Shown in pieces: positions 19,284 through 28,581 of a stretch of DNA of 64,000 nucleotides. Made by a program: the position numbers and the translations under genes. The stretch's first letter is position 1. Every line of letters starts with the position of its first letter. The stretch lies in the NCBI RefSeq assembly GCF_019469205.1, contig NZ_CP048265.1, forward strand, positions 372,001 through 436,000. Reading direction: 5' to 3'. The notes beneath the pieces were generated by a model, which was given only the letters and a program-made list of their open reading frames with translations, did no database searches and was not told the DNA's origin. The DNA is from Gilliamella sp. ESL0405. GTDB lineage: Bacteria > Pseudomonadota > Gammaproteobacteria > Enterobacterales > Orbaceae.

Positions 19284-19315
19284 TCTCCAGACTCATCGTG
19301 AATGTCGTCTGGAGA
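19284..19315. terminator. Hairpin between histidine phosphatase and bepA
   Basis: TCTCCAGAC at 19284-19292 pairs with GTCTGGAGA at 19307-19315; TGTTTTGC follows on the plus strand and T-rich bases precede it. It lies between convergent genes and could end both transcripts. Confidence 0.55.
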
Positions 19316-19329
19316 TGTTTTGCTACTTG

Positions 19330-20784
19330 TTATCTTCGATAAGGCGCATAGCGTTTTTGTAGTTTTTGTATTTGATTAATTCTTGCATCAATCTTTGAAA
19401 TTAAAGTCTGATTGTTTTTGGTTTGACGTTTGGCATTTTGCAAGATATTAATTGCCCCTTCAAAATCACCGTCTAACGCTTGTACTTCAGCTTGAGCGCT
19501 CATCTCTTGCGCGCGTGAATTTAAGCCACCGTAAGCTTGTACCAGTAATTCCCAGCCGTTTTGATCATCACTGTTATCAAAGGTATAACGATGTAACAAA
19601 CTGGCAGCTTGCTGATAGTTTTTCGTTTTAATATAGGCATTTGCAAGGTTAAGCTTTAATGCCGCGTTATTCGGTGAATGTTTCAGTGCCGCTTGCAGGC
19701 GAGTAATAGCGCTGCTGCCATTATTCATTGCCAAATCAATATCGGTCATTAAATCGATATACCAGATATTGTTTGGATCATTATCTAATAATGGTTGTAG
19801 TTGCTCTTTAGCTTTCTGATTGTTGCCATTATGATTATCAACCAGCGCATTGGCATAGATAATGGCTACTTTACTTTGTGGCGTATTAAGTTTTTTGTAA
19901 TCTTCAATCAAGAGTTTAGCAATGTTTTTATTTCTTGAGTTATAAAGAATAGCAAGTCGTGCTTTGGCTAAATAGTAGTCTATTGACGAGGAGACATTTT
20001 TTTTACCGTACTGTAAGGAACGGCTGCGAACATCGCTTAAACGGCTATTGGGTAAGGGGTGAGTCAATAAAATTTCTGGCGGTTTAGTGGTAAAACGGCT
20101 TTGATCGGCGAGTTTTTGTAAAAATTCAGATGAAGCGTTAGGATCAAAACCCGCTTTCACTAATGTTCTAAGCCCGACACGATCGGCCTCTTGTTCATTT
20201 GATTGAGTAAAGCTTATCATGCTTTGTTGCGATCCTGCCATCGTGCCGGTCATGGCTGCCATGCCAGCTTCAGGATTGGCTAAAGTAAGCAATAACGAGC
20301 ATAACGTAGCTCCCCAGACATAAGGGCTATTACGATTCTGTGCTTCCATTGCTCTTGCCAAATGGCGTTGAGTAACATGGCCAATTTCATGCGCCATAAC
20401 GGAGGCGAGTTGGCTTTCGTTATCGGTATCTAATATAAGTTTAGAATGAATCACCACATTTCCACCAAAAAAGGCGAAAGCATTTAGCACATCGCTTCGC
20501 ATAATGTAAAAATGGAAAGGGGTTTGCACGGATTCAGATTTTGACACTAACTTTTTGCCAATCTCATTAATATATTGGTTCAAAACCGGATCGTTAATGA
20601 TTGGCGCACTGGCTCGAAGCATTCGCATGTAGTAATCGCCCATTTCCAGTTCTTGACCAATACTTAAGGTCGAAGCGGCAGCGGTGCCGATATCCGGTAG
20701 GGAGATGTTATTCGCGTAGACGACAGCGCTATTTTGTAATAATAATGTACTTGATAAAACTAATGCGATTGCTTTCTTTAACAT
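19330..20784 (-). CDS. bepA: Beta-barrel assembly-enhancing protease BepA
   Basis: BepA (YfgC), 484 aa, a periplasmic M48 metalloprotease with a TPR tail that helps outer-membrane protein assembly and degrades stalled LptD in E. coli. It has a signal peptide ending near VYA, then TLSIGQELEMGDYY, the zinc motif HEIGH in AHEIGHVTQRHLARAME, the EQEADRVG segment with the third ligand, and TPR-like repeats from about residue 300. ATG at 20784 is preferred over an in-frame TTG three codons upstream; neither has a strong ribosome binding site. Confidence 0.93.
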   Translation of the reverse strand: MLKKAIALVLSSTLLLQNSAVVYANNISLPDIGTAAASTLSIGQELEMGDYYMRMLRASAPIINDPVLNQYINEIGKKLVSKSESVQTPFHFYIMRSDVLNAFAFFGGNVVIHSKLILDTDNESQLASVMAHEIGHVTQRHLARAMEAQNRNSPYVWGATLCSLLLTLANPEAGMAAMTGTMAGSQQSMISFTQSNEQEADRVGLRTLVKAGFDPNASSEFLQKLADQSRFTTKPPEILLTHPLPNSRLSDVRSRSLQYGKKNVSSSIDYYLAKARLAILYNSRNKNIAKLLIEDYKKLNTPQSKVAIIYANALVDNHNGNNQKAKEQLQPLLDNDPNNIWYIDLMTDIDLAMNNGSSAITRLQAALKHSPNNAALKLNLANAYIKTKNYQQAASLLHRYTFDNSDDQNGWELLVQAYGGLNSRAQEMSAQAEVQALDGDFEGAINILQNAKRQTKNNQTLISKIDARINQIQKLQKRYAPYRR

Positions 20785-20931
20785 TCTTTTCAACCATAAT
20801 CATAGGAGTGATAGGCAGTTATTTTAGCTGAAAAAAAAGACAATACCACACTGAATTTTAATAGCCTTTCCTAAAAAAGCATAAAATGCGTATTGAGGCG
20901 AACTTGAACGGTTTTTTATTCGTAAAATAAA

Positions 20932-21516
20932 TTATTGAAATACGACTGCACGGATTTTTTCAACATCCACTTGTTTCAGATATTGTATGATATTGGGGTA
21001 TGCTTTTTTGTGATAACCCAATTCCGGTTGCATCAATTCGTTTATTGCTTGCTCTTTTGTCCAGTTTTGAAAAACCAAACGGTACATCGCACTGACTACA
21101 CCGGTGCGATCGCTACCATGCCAACAATGGATCAGAATCGGTTTAGGGGATTTGGCAATAGCGGTCAGCACTTCAATCATGTTTTCATCATTGATATCAC
21201 CGGCTCGCATTCTAACCCAAACCTCAGACAGGTTAGTATCGGTTAATCTACCACGATCGCTGTGCAATAATCGTAAATTAATGATAGTTTTAAAGCCCAG
21301 CTCATTAAGATTCTGTAGCTGTTTCGTTGTTGGTTGTTCGGCGCGATAAACATCATCAGAAATTTTATGAAAATTGCCGGGTAGTTCCAGCTGGTTTTTA
21401 TTCGGCAACTGGCAACCGGTGGTAATCAAAATTAAATAACACAACAATAATAGCATCACCAATTGTTTTAGTATGCTTGGATAGTTTGCTATTAGATGTT
21501 GTGTTTTATAATTCAT
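20932..21516 (-). CDS. Tyrosine/dual-specificity phosphatase-like lipoprotein
   Basis: Protein of 194 aa with an N-terminal hydrophobic segment (about residues 18-35) ending in a lipobox-like TTGC, so it is probably anchored in the envelope facing the periplasm. The catalytic loop IHCWHGSDRTGVV has the Cys-X5-Arg signature of protein tyrosine phosphatases, and ISDDVYRAEQPT near residue 56 is typical of the bacterial DSP-like group (tyrosine phosphatase family). Substrate unknown. It lies 20 bp downstream of proS on the same strand, probably co-transcribed. ATG at 21516 chosen over an upstream TTG. Confidence 0.75.
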   Translation of the reverse strand: MNYKTQHLIANYPSILKQLVMLLLLCYLILITTGCQLPNKNQLELPGNFHKISDDVYRAEQPTTKQLQNLNELGFKTIINLRLLHSDRGRLTDTNLSEVWVRMRAGDINDENMIEVLTAIAKSPKPILIHCWHGSDRTGVVSAMYRLVFQNWTKEQAINELMQPELGYHKKAYPNIIQYLKQVDVEKIRAVVFQ

Positions 21517-21536
21517 CTTCAATAATTGATTCAGTG

Positions 21537-23258
21537 TTAAATTGACTGACGACGCTTTTGGATAAAGCTAAGGATATCTTCAACTTTAACCAGCGTTTTA
21601 TCACCACCGGCACGATGTTTATATTCAACTTCGCCGTTATCTAAGTTTCTTTCGCCAATGACAATGGTGTGTGGAATACCGATAAGCTCAGCATCAGCAA
21701 ACATAACGCCCGGGCGCTCTTTACGATCATCAAATAGTACTTCTATGCCAGCAGCTTGCAAGTCGGCATAGAGCTTTTCAGCCGTTGCTTGTACTTTTTC
21801 TGATTTATGCATGTTCATAGGTATAATCACAACACTGAAAGGCGCAATTGCTTCTGGCCATACAATCCCACGTTCATCATGACACTGCTCAATGGCAGCA
21901 GCAACAATACGGCTTACACCAATACCATAACAGCCCATGATCATCACATGGTTTTGACCATCTTCACCTTGTACGGTGGCTTTCATTGCTTGTGAGTACT
22001 TAGTACCCAGTTGGAAAATATGCCCAACTTCGATACCTCGTTTTATTTGTAGCGTGCCTTTACCATCCGGGCTGATATCTCCTTCAACAACATTACGAAT
22101 ATCTTCGATGCGAGGAAGCGGGCAATCACGTTCCCAGTTGATATTAAAGTAGTGCTTATGATCGATATTGGCGCCTGCACTAAAATCACTCATTACAGCC
22201 ACATCACGGTCAATAATAATTGGCATATTGAGATTAATTGGTCCCAATGATCCTGGTCCAGCTTTGACAATTGCCCGTATCTCTTCTTCGGTCGCAAATT
22301 CAAGAGGAGATGCCACAATATCAATCTTTTCTGCTTTAATCTCATTTAAACTATGGTCACCACGGACTAATAGTGCAACTAGCTGGTGCCCACTCTCTTT
22401 ACTTGCTTTAACCATGAGTGTTTTAACCGTTTTTTCAATCGGTAATTCAAATTGTTCGACTAATTCCTCAATAGTTTTGGCATTAGGCGTATCAACTAAT
22501 GTCATGGCACTTGTTGGCGCAAGGCGAGTTTGCGTTGGTGCTAATGCTTGTGCCATTTCAATATTGGCAGCGTAATCCGATTCGGTTGAAAAAACAATAT
22601 CATCCTCGCCGCTGTCAGCTAATACCTGAAATTCGTGTGACCAGTTACCACCAATTGAGCCTGTATCCGCTCGCACCGCTCTAAAGTTTAATCCGGCACG
22701 AGTAAATACCGCACTATAGGCTTTATACATATCATCATAAGTTTCTTGAAGCGATTCTTGAGTGGTATGGAACGAATAAGCATCTTTCATAATAAATTCA
22801 CGTGATCGCATCACGCCAAATCTTGGGCGAACTTCATCACGGAATTTTGTTTGAATTTGATAAATATTTAGCGGTAATTGTTTATATGAACTCACTTCAT
22901 TACGCACTAAATCAGTAATGACTTCTTCATGGGTTGGGCCTAAGACAAAATCACGATCGCCACGATCTTTAATTCTTAATAATTCCGGACCATATTGTTC
23001 CCAGCGTCCGCTCTCTTGCCAAATATCGGCAGGTTGAACAACCGGCATTAGCACTTCGATCGCACCGGCTTTATTCATCTCTTCACGAACAATGTTTTCA
23101 ACTTTTTTTAGCACACGATAACCAGTCGGTAGCCAAGTATATAATCCCGCGGCAACTTTGCGGATCATTCCGGCACGTAACATTAATTGATGGCTAATGA
23201 CTTCAGCATCAGCAGGCGTTTCTTTTAACGTAGAAAGAAGATATTTACTGGTTCGCAT
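21537..23258 (-). CDS. proS: Prolyl-tRNA synthetase
   Basis: ProS, 573 aa (E. coli 572), charges tRNA(Pro). The class II catalytic core is at the N-terminus ([15 protein letters not shown], then [14 protein letters not shown]), followed by the YbaK-like editing insertion between about residues 225 and 405 and the anticodon-binding domain at the C-terminus ([21 protein letters not shown]). CAGGATAAACGT precedes ATG. The partner deacylase ybaK and a tRNA-Pro gene are also in the window but not linked. Confidence 0.97.
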   Translation of the reverse strand: MRTSKYLLSTLKETPADAEVISHQLMLRAGMIRKVAAGLYTWLPTGYRVLKKVENIVREEMNKAGAIEVLMPVVQPADIWQESGRWEQYGPELLRIKDRGDRDFVLGPTHEEVITDLVRNEVSSYKQLPLNIYQIQTKFRDEVRPRFGVMRSREFIMKDAYSFHTTQESLQETYDDMYKAYSAVFTRAGLNFRAVRADTGSIGGNWSHEFQVLADSGEDDIVFSTESDYAANIEMAQALAPTQTRLAPTSAMTLVDTPNAKTIEELVEQFELPIEKTVKTLMVKASKESGHQLVALLVRGDHSLNEIKAEKIDIVASPLEFATEEEIRAIVKAGPGSLGPINLNMPIIIDRDVAVMSDFSAGANIDHKHYFNINWERDCPLPRIEDIRNVVEGDISPDGKGTLQIKRGIEVGHIFQLGTKYSQAMKATVQGEDGQNHVMIMGCYGIGVSRIVAAAIEQCHDERGIVWPEAIAPFSVVIIPMNMHKSEKVQATAEKLYADLQAAGIEVLFDDRKERPGVMFADAELIGIPHTIVIGERNLDNGEVEYKHRAGGDKTLVKVEDILSFIQKRRQSI

Positions 23259-23540
23259 ACGTTTATCCTGAAAAAATAATTTATCTATAAATATAATAAA
23301 AATGTTAGCTAGTTTAGCAGTACCTAACGTAACACTAAAGTAATTTTATTGTTATTTTTTTTGCAGTGGCATAATTGGTTTAAAAGAGTTTAGTTAGATC
23401 AACCTACAGATTTATGTAATTAGGATAGTGATTTTTATGTATTTCGTATCAAAAGTGATGCTTTAGCAATTAGGAAGTTGGCTAGGTATCAAAAAAGATA
23501 TGTTTATCCCATTGATTATATTTAATTTTTTATCTATTTG

Positions 23541-23556
23541 TGTGATGTAGATCACT
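23541..23556 (+). promoter_or_regulatory. CRP-binding site upstream of sdaC
   Basis: TGTGATGTAGATCACT matches the CRP consensus TGTGA-N6-TCACA at nine of ten key bases. It lies 62 bp before the sdaC start codon. In E. coli sdaC is CRP-dependent. The rest of the 359-bp region 23259-23617 is AT-rich and shows no gene; it should also hold the divergent proS promoter. Confidence 0.75.
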
Positions 23557-23617
23557 TTAGTAACGTTGTTAAATTGATATCATACGCCCAAATTTTTAGG
23601 TATAGGAGAATTTTAAT

Positions 23618-24922
23618 ATGGATAATGCTGTAGAAAACAAAGATGTTGTTGGGGGTACCAATGGGGTAAAATTACCTAAGTGGCGTAAAAGTGATACCTT
23701 ATGGATGCTAAGTCTGTATGGCACAGCAATCGGGGCTGGCGTTCTGTTTTTACCAATAAATGCAGGTGTCGGAGGCTTGATTCCACTATTGGTGATGTTA
23801 GTCCTTGCCTTTCCGATGACGTTTTTTGCTCATCAAGCGTTATGTCGATTTGTTTTATCGGGTAAAAATCCTGAAGGTGATATCACGGTGGTGGTTGAAG
23901 AGGCATTTGGACGAACTGCCGGCAACTTTATCACGGTGCTTTATTTCTTTGCTATCTACCCGATTTTATTGGTTTACAGCGTTGGTATCACCAATACTGT
24001 TGATAGCTTTATGGTACATCAATTAGGCATGGCATCGATACCAAGGGCGTTATTATCTTTTGTATTAGTCGCTTTTTTAATGTCGATTGTTCACTTTGGT
24101 GAAGAGCTGATTGTCAAAGTGATGTCGATTTTAGTGTTTCCTTTTATTGCTGTACTGATGATTTTAGCGCTATTTTTAATTCCGGAATGGAATGGTGAAA
24201 TTTTTGCTAACGTATCATTAAGTGGGGCCGGTAGTGACGGCAGTCAAAGTATTTTAATGACGCTGTGGCTGGTTATTCCGGTTATGGTATTTGCATTTAA
24301 TCACTCTCCAATTATCTCTTCTTTAGCCGTTGCTAAACGCAAAGAGTATGGCGATGTTTACGCTGAACCAAAATGCTCTACAATTATTGCTGCAAGTAAT
24401 ATAATGATGGTTGTAACGGTCATGTTTTTTGTGTTTAGCTGTGCACTTTGCTTAACCCCTGCTGAGCTGTTGGATGCAAAAGCACAAAATATTTCGACAT
24501 TATCTTATTTGGCAAACCGATTTAATTCACCTGTTATTGAGTATATTGGGCCCCCAATTGCGTTTATTGCAATGGCGAAATCATTTTTAGGCCACTATTT
24601 AGGGGGTAAAGAGGGCTTTAATGGCGTGGTTAATAAAGCACTGCGTAGCTGTGATAAAACAATTTCACCGGCAAAATTAGATAAAATTGCCATTGGCTTT
24701 ATGTTTATCACGGCCTGGGGAACAGCCACACTTAATCCGAGTATTTTAGGTTTAATTGAATCATTGGGTGGTCCAATTTTAGCGATACTGCTGTTTTTAA
24801 TGCCAATGTATGCGATCAACAAATTACCGGCATTAGCTAAGTATCGTGGCAAATTAAGTAATGTATTTATTGTCATTATGGGTTTGATTGCTATTTCAGC
24901 AGCTATTTATAATTTGCTTTAA
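23618..24922 (+). CDS. sdaC: Serine/proton symporter SdaC
   Basis: SdaC, 434 aa (E. coli 429), an inner-membrane carrier of the HAAAP family that imports L-serine with protons. About eleven hydrophobic helices follow a soluble 25-residue start; the family stretch LYGTAIGAGVLFLPINAGVGG is near residues 33-53. TAGGAGAATTTTAAT precedes ATG. With sdaB downstream it forms a serine uptake and deamination unit, probably induced when sugar is scarce through the CRP site. Confidence 0.93.
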   Translation: MDNAVENKDVVGGTNGVKLPKWRKSDTLWMLSLYGTAIGAGVLFLPINAGVGGLIPLLVMLVLAFPMTFFAHQALCRFVLSGKNPEGDITVVVEEAFGRTAGNFITVLYFFAIYPILLVYSVGITNTVDSFMVHQLGMASIPRALLSFVLVAFLMSIVHFGEELIVKVMSILVFPFIAVLMILALFLIPEWNGEIFANVSLSGAGSDGSQSILMTLWLVIPVMVFAFNHSPIISSLAVAKRKEYGDVYAEPKCSTIIAASNIMMVVTVMFFVFSCALCLTPAELLDAKAQNISTLSYLANRFNSPVIEYIGPPIAFIAMAKSFLGHYLGGKEGFNGVVNKALRSCDKTISPAKLDKIAIGFMFITAWGTATLNPSILGLIESLGGPILAILLFLMPMYAINKLPALAKYRGKLSNVFIVIMGLIAISAAIYNLL

Positions 24923-24961
24923 GCTTGAATTTATCAGTAATGATGACCATTTAAAGAAAAA

Positions 24962-24985
24962 ATCCGCTTAGGTTAATAGGCGGAT
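24962..24985 (+). other. Hairpin between sdaC and sdaB
   Basis: ATCCGC at 24962-24967 pairs with GCGGAT at 24980-24985 in the 255-bp gap between the two genes. AT-rich sequence follows without a true U-run. It may be a weak terminator or an mRNA processing site that sets different levels for the two genes. Confidence 0.4.
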
Positions 24986-25177
24986 AAATATTCTTCAAGT
25001 TGATAGCAATTGTGTTATAAAGCAGTCCTAATTTTTCATTCTAAGCGTGAGGCGTTTTGTCCTAACTGGTGGTTGTTAAGCTTTTAACACAGATGTTTGT
25101 TATCCAATTTGTTTGAGTAATCTATAAAGTTTTTATCAAAAAGGCTCAGTTACATTGGGCTTTGAAAAGGGAAAAAT

Positions 25178-26545
25178 ATGAGTTCGGTATTTGAAATATT
25201 TAAAATCGGTATTGGGCCGTCAAGTTCACATACAGTCGGACCAATGCGAGCTGGAAAAGCATTTGTCGATGAGCTGATAAGTCAAGGGTTGATGCCGTCT
25301 GTAACCAAAATTGTAGCAGATGTTTATGGTTCATTATCACTAACCGGTAAGGGGCATCAGACCGATATCGCCATTATTCTGGGGCTGGCTGGTGAAAAAC
25401 CCGATACCGTCAATATTGATAACATCCCGATATTTATTGAAAAAATTAGTCAGACTAATCGGTTATCGATTTATGACAATCGTTATGAAATTGATTTTCC
25501 ACTAGCTGAGTGTATGGTTTTTCATTCTAAATTTTTACCATTACATGAAAATGGTATGACATTAAGCGCTTATCATGGCGATGAGCTGCTGTTTCAAAAA
25601 ACTTACTACTCTGTTGGTGGGGGCAAAATTGTTGAAGAGGCGCAATTTGGTCAGCAAGAGCAAAATCCGGTTTTGTTGCCTTATCCATTTTCGACTGCCG
25701 CACAGCTATTAAAATCGTGTGAAGATAATTCGTTATCCATTTCCAGTATTATGATGAAAAACGAGCTGGAATTGCACTCTTATGAAGAGATTGAAGACTA
25801 TTTTCATCGTGTCGGGCAGACTATTTTAGATTGTATTAAACGTGGCATGAACACCGAAGGGTTATTACCCGGCCCGCTTAAAGTGCCACGCCGAGCGTTT
25901 TCCTTGTACCGTCAATTATCGACCACCAAAGATAATATTATCAGCGATCCTATGGTCATTATTGATTGGGTCAATATGTTTGCCTTAGCGGTGAGTGAAG
26001 AGAATGCTGCCGGTGGGCGGGTTGTCACGGCGCCAACTAATGGTGCATGTGGGATCATTCCTGCGGTGCTTGCCTATTATGATAAGTTTATTAATCCTGT
26101 TACGCCGGATATCTCAATGCGTTTCTTTTTAACTTGTGGCGCAATTGGGCAGCTTTATCAAAAAAATGCCTCAATATCGGGTGCAGAAGTAGGGTGTCAG
26201 GGTGAAGTTGGTGTTGCTTGCTCCATGGCTGCCGCTGGGCTTGCTGAGCTTTTAGGTGGGAATCCGCAACAAGTTTGTATGGCCGCTGAAATTGCCATGG
26301 AACATAATTTAGGTTTAACTTGCGATCCGGTTGCCGGGCAAGTACAAGTGCCATGTATTGAGCGTAATGCTATCGCCGCTGTTAAAGCAATTAATGCCAC
26401 TCGTATGGCTTTAAGACGCACAACCGTTGCCAAAGTGTCGCTTGATAAGGTGATTGAAACCATGTATGAAACCGGTAAAGACATGAACGCTAAATATCGT
26501 GAAACATCACGAGGCGGGCTGGCAATTACCGTTCATTGTAGTTAA
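25178..26545 (+). CDS. sdaB: L-serine ammonia-lyase (iron-sulfur type)
   Basis: L-serine deaminase, 455 aa, converts L-serine to pyruvate and ammonia using a 4Fe-4S cluster. The N-terminal [16 protein letters not shown], and the cysteines in [33 protein letters not shown] are intact and include the cluster ligands. It is highly similar to both SdaA and SdaB; the symbol sdaB rests on linkage to sdaC as in E. coli. AAAAGGGAAAAAT precedes ATG. Confidence 0.93.
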   Translation: MSSVFEIFKIGIGPSSSHTVGPMRAGKAFVDELISQGLMPSVTKIVADVYGSLSLTGKGHQTDIAIILGLAGEKPDTVNIDNIPIFIEKISQTNRLSIYDNRYEIDFPLAECMVFHSKFLPLHENGMTLSAYHGDELLFQKTYYSVGGGKIVEEAQFGQQEQNPVLLPYPFSTAAQLLKSCEDNSLSISSIMMKNELELHSYEEIEDYFHRVGQTILDCIKRGMNTEGLLPGPLKVPRRAFSLYRQLSTTKDNIISDPMVIIDWVNMFALAVSEENAAGGRVVTAPTNGACGIIPAVLAYYDKFINPVTPDISMRFFLTCGAIGQLYQKNASISGAEVGCQGEVGVACSMAAAGLAELLGGNPQQVCMAAEIAMEHNLGLTCDPVAGQVQVPCIERNAIAAVKAINATRMALRRTTVAKVSLDKVIETMYETGKDMNAKYRETSRGGLAITVHCS

Positions 26546-26572
26546 TTTGCCGTTAACTGCGATAAATTAATC

Positions 26573-26608
26573 CTTCAATTCGCCGACTAACAATTTGGCG
26601 AATTGAAG
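26573..26608. terminator. Bidirectional hairpin between sdaB and the XRE gene
   Basis: CTTCAATTCGCC at 26573-26584 pairs perfectly with GGCGAATTGAAG at 26597-26608 around a 12-base loop, between convergent genes. It lacks a U-run on either side, so termination is inferred from position and stem strength. Confidence 0.5.
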
Positions 26609-26617
26609 CGATCAAAG

Positions 26618-26977
26618 TTAATATTTCCAGCGCATGGTATTGACTTTAGAACGTAAAAAATCATTATTGGCCAGCATATCGGCTTTTTCACTTTTTATTG
26701 AACGTAACTTTCTTTTTCGTTTAGCTTGCTCAGTTGATGTATGATGCATCAGTTCATTGTAGGCAAGTAAATTATTGAGCTGATCAAGCTCGCCCAATCC
26801 TTTTAGTACGTTAATCAGTGTATGTAAAGTAATGGATTCACCACTTTCGATGCGTTTAATGGTTGCTATGCCAAGCTCAGATTTTTGGGCAAGTTCTTGT
26901 TGTGATAAATTTTTTTCAATTCTGGCCATTTTTATTCTGCGACATAACATGGCAACCATTTCGGTTGTTTCATTCAT
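26618..26977 (-). CDS. XRE-family HTH regulator
   Basis: DNA-binding protein of 119 aa with an XRE helix-turn-helix at about residues 10-65 (NLSQQELAQKSELGIATIKRIESGE) and a basic C-terminal tail (KRKRKLRSIKSEKAD). The HTH resembles those of HipB-like antitoxins, but no toxin or kinase gene is adjacent: sdaB converges on its 3' side and nnr lies upstream on the same strand. GAGGATAACTC precedes ATG. Target unknown. Confidence 0.8.
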   Translation of the reverse strand: MNETTEMVAMLCRRIKMARIEKNLSQQELAQKSELGIATIKRIESGESITLHTLINVLKGLGELDQLNNLLAYNELMHHTSTEQAKRKRKLRSIKSEKADMLANNDFLRSKVNTMRWKY

Positions 26978-27032
26978 GAGTTATCCTCAATATAGAGATA
27001 ATGCATTGGGTTTCGAGCCTGTTATTTTGGGA

Positions 27033-28517
27033 TTAATTGGGTAGTATATGGGTTAAACCTTCGATGATATCAGAAGCTAATAAACTGTATTTATTTAATT
27101 TTTCAGCCGCATTATTACCAGCCAAACCGTGCAAGTAAACACTTACTGGGGCTGCTTGAGCGGCGGGTAAATGACCGGCAATAAGTCCGGCTATAATGCC
27201 AGTTAACACATCACCTGATCCTGCCGTTGCCATACCATTATTACCCGATTGATTAATATAAGTCGGTTTGTGAGGTTGGGCAACGACGGTCTTAGCATCT
27301 TTTAACACACAAATGACATTGTGCTTTTGCGAAAAAGTTTTTGCTATTGCGATTAAATTATGTTTAATTTCATCGATAGCGCGTTTGGTTAGGCTGGCCA
27401 TTTCACCTAAATGTGGTGTAAGGATAATGGGCGATTTGGCTTGCTTAAGTAATGACAAATCTTGCGATAACACATTAAGTCCGTCAGCATCAATAATAAT
27501 TGGCACGGTCGCATGGTTAAGCACGTAAGATAAAATCTGATGACTATCATCTGATACCCCCATACCGGGGCCGATAACAATTACCGATGCCCAATTTATC
27601 CATGTTTCGAGTTCAGTAAAATTAACGTGATTTGGTGTAAAAGGCGATAATAATGCTTCGGGGAGTTGGGATAATAAAATTGTGCTATTACAAATTGGTG
27701 TGTAAATACGTACTAACCCGGCGCCGGCTCGATAGGCGGCTTTAGCCGATAAGTAAGCGGCACCGGACATGTTTTGCGAACCGGCGATTGTCAATACTTT
27801 ACCATAAGAGCCTTTATGGGAGTCATTTGCTCGTATCGGTAATAATTTATCGAGATCATCTTGCTCGAAAGTATAATGCGAAGCCGGTTTGTCGGCATAA
27901 ATCCCAATATCGGCAATCGTTACTTTGCCGGCTAACTCAAGGCCAGGATAGAAGGATAATCCGAGCTTAGAATAGGCAAAGGTTACTGTCTGTTTCGCTT
28001 TTACCGCCGCACCTAATATTTTTCCGGTGTCGGCACACACGCCGGAAGGGATATCAATCGCTAGCACATCGGCATGACTTTGATTAATCAGCTCAATAGC
28101 CCGCAAAAATTCACCGCTAACATTGCGATTAAGACCGATACCGAAAATAGCATCGACAACCGTTGTATAGGACGAAAGTGAATCGGGTAACGATGTCATG
28201 ACAGGGATTTGATAGTGCTGAGCGATTTTAATTTGCTGTAATGTTTGAGCCGATGCACTATTAGGTAAGCCAACTAAATAGACTGTCACATCGATATGGT
28301 GTAATTTGAGTAAACGCGCAACGGCAATGCCGTCTCCACCATTGTTACCATAACCACATATGAGCGCAACTCTGCTTAGGTTAAAATCTTCAGTTTGAAG
28401 TTGATTGACGACCGCTAATGCCGCTCGTTCCATTAACACTAGTGCAGGCAAGCCGATTGTTTGCGAAGTATGAGCATCATAGTGCTGCATTTCAGACGAG
28501 GTGACTAAGTATTGCAT
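27033..28517 (-). CDS. nnr: Bifunctional NAD(P)H-hydrate repair enzyme
   Basis: Nnr, 494 aa (E. coli 515), repairs hydrated NADH and NADPH. The N-terminal YjeF domain (about residues 1-210, with GYGNNGGDGIAVARLL) is the epimerase; the C-terminal ribokinase-like domain (about 220-490, with NGMATAGSGDVLTGIIAGL) is the ADP-dependent dehydratase. ATG at 28517 is chosen because ACAAGGAGACTGC lies directly before it. It is 64 bp downstream of mpl on the same strand, with a hairpin in the gap. In E. coli nnr heads the tsaE-amiB-mutL operon, which is absent here. Confidence 0.94.
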   Translation of the reverse strand: MQYLVTSSEMQHYDAHTSQTIGLPALVLMERAALAVVNQLQTEDFNLSRVALICGYGNNGGDGIAVARLLKLHHIDVTVYLVGLPNSASAQTLQQIKIAQHYQIPVMTSLPDSLSSYTTVVDAIFGIGLNRNVSGEFLRAIELINQSHADVLAIDIPSGVCADTGKILGAAVKAKQTVTFAYSKLGLSFYPGLELAGKVTIADIGIYADKPASHYTFEQDDLDKLLPIRANDSHKGSYGKVLTIAGSQNMSGAAYLSAKAAYRAGAGLVRIYTPICNSTILLSQLPEALLSPFTPNHVNFTELETWINWASVIVIGPGMGVSDDSHQILSYVLNHATVPIIIDADGLNVLSQDLSLLKQAKSPIILTPHLGEMASLTKRAIDEIKHNLIAIAKTFSQKHNVICVLKDAKTVVAQPHKPTYINQSGNNGMATAGSGDVLTGIIAGLIAGHLPAAQAAPVSVYLHGLAGNNAAEKLNKYSLLASDIIEGLTHILPN

Positions 28518-28539
28518 GCAGTCTCCTTGTTGGTAACGG

Positions 28540-28560
28540 TATGCCACACGCTGTGGCATA
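28540..28560 (-). other. Intercistronic hairpin mpl-nnr
   Basis: TATGCCACA at 28540-28548 pairs perfectly with TGTGGCATA at 28552-28560 around a 3-base loop. It lies after the mpl stop and before the nnr ribosome binding site. No U-run, so an mRNA stabiliser or partial terminator is more likely than a strong terminator. Confidence 0.5.
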
Positions 28561-28581
28561 TCTTTGAAGGGGTGAAAACGA

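Noticed and set aside
26618-26977. HipBA-type toxin-antitoxin module
   Set aside because: The XRE gene is HipB-like in its HTH, but no HipA or other toxin gene is adjacent.
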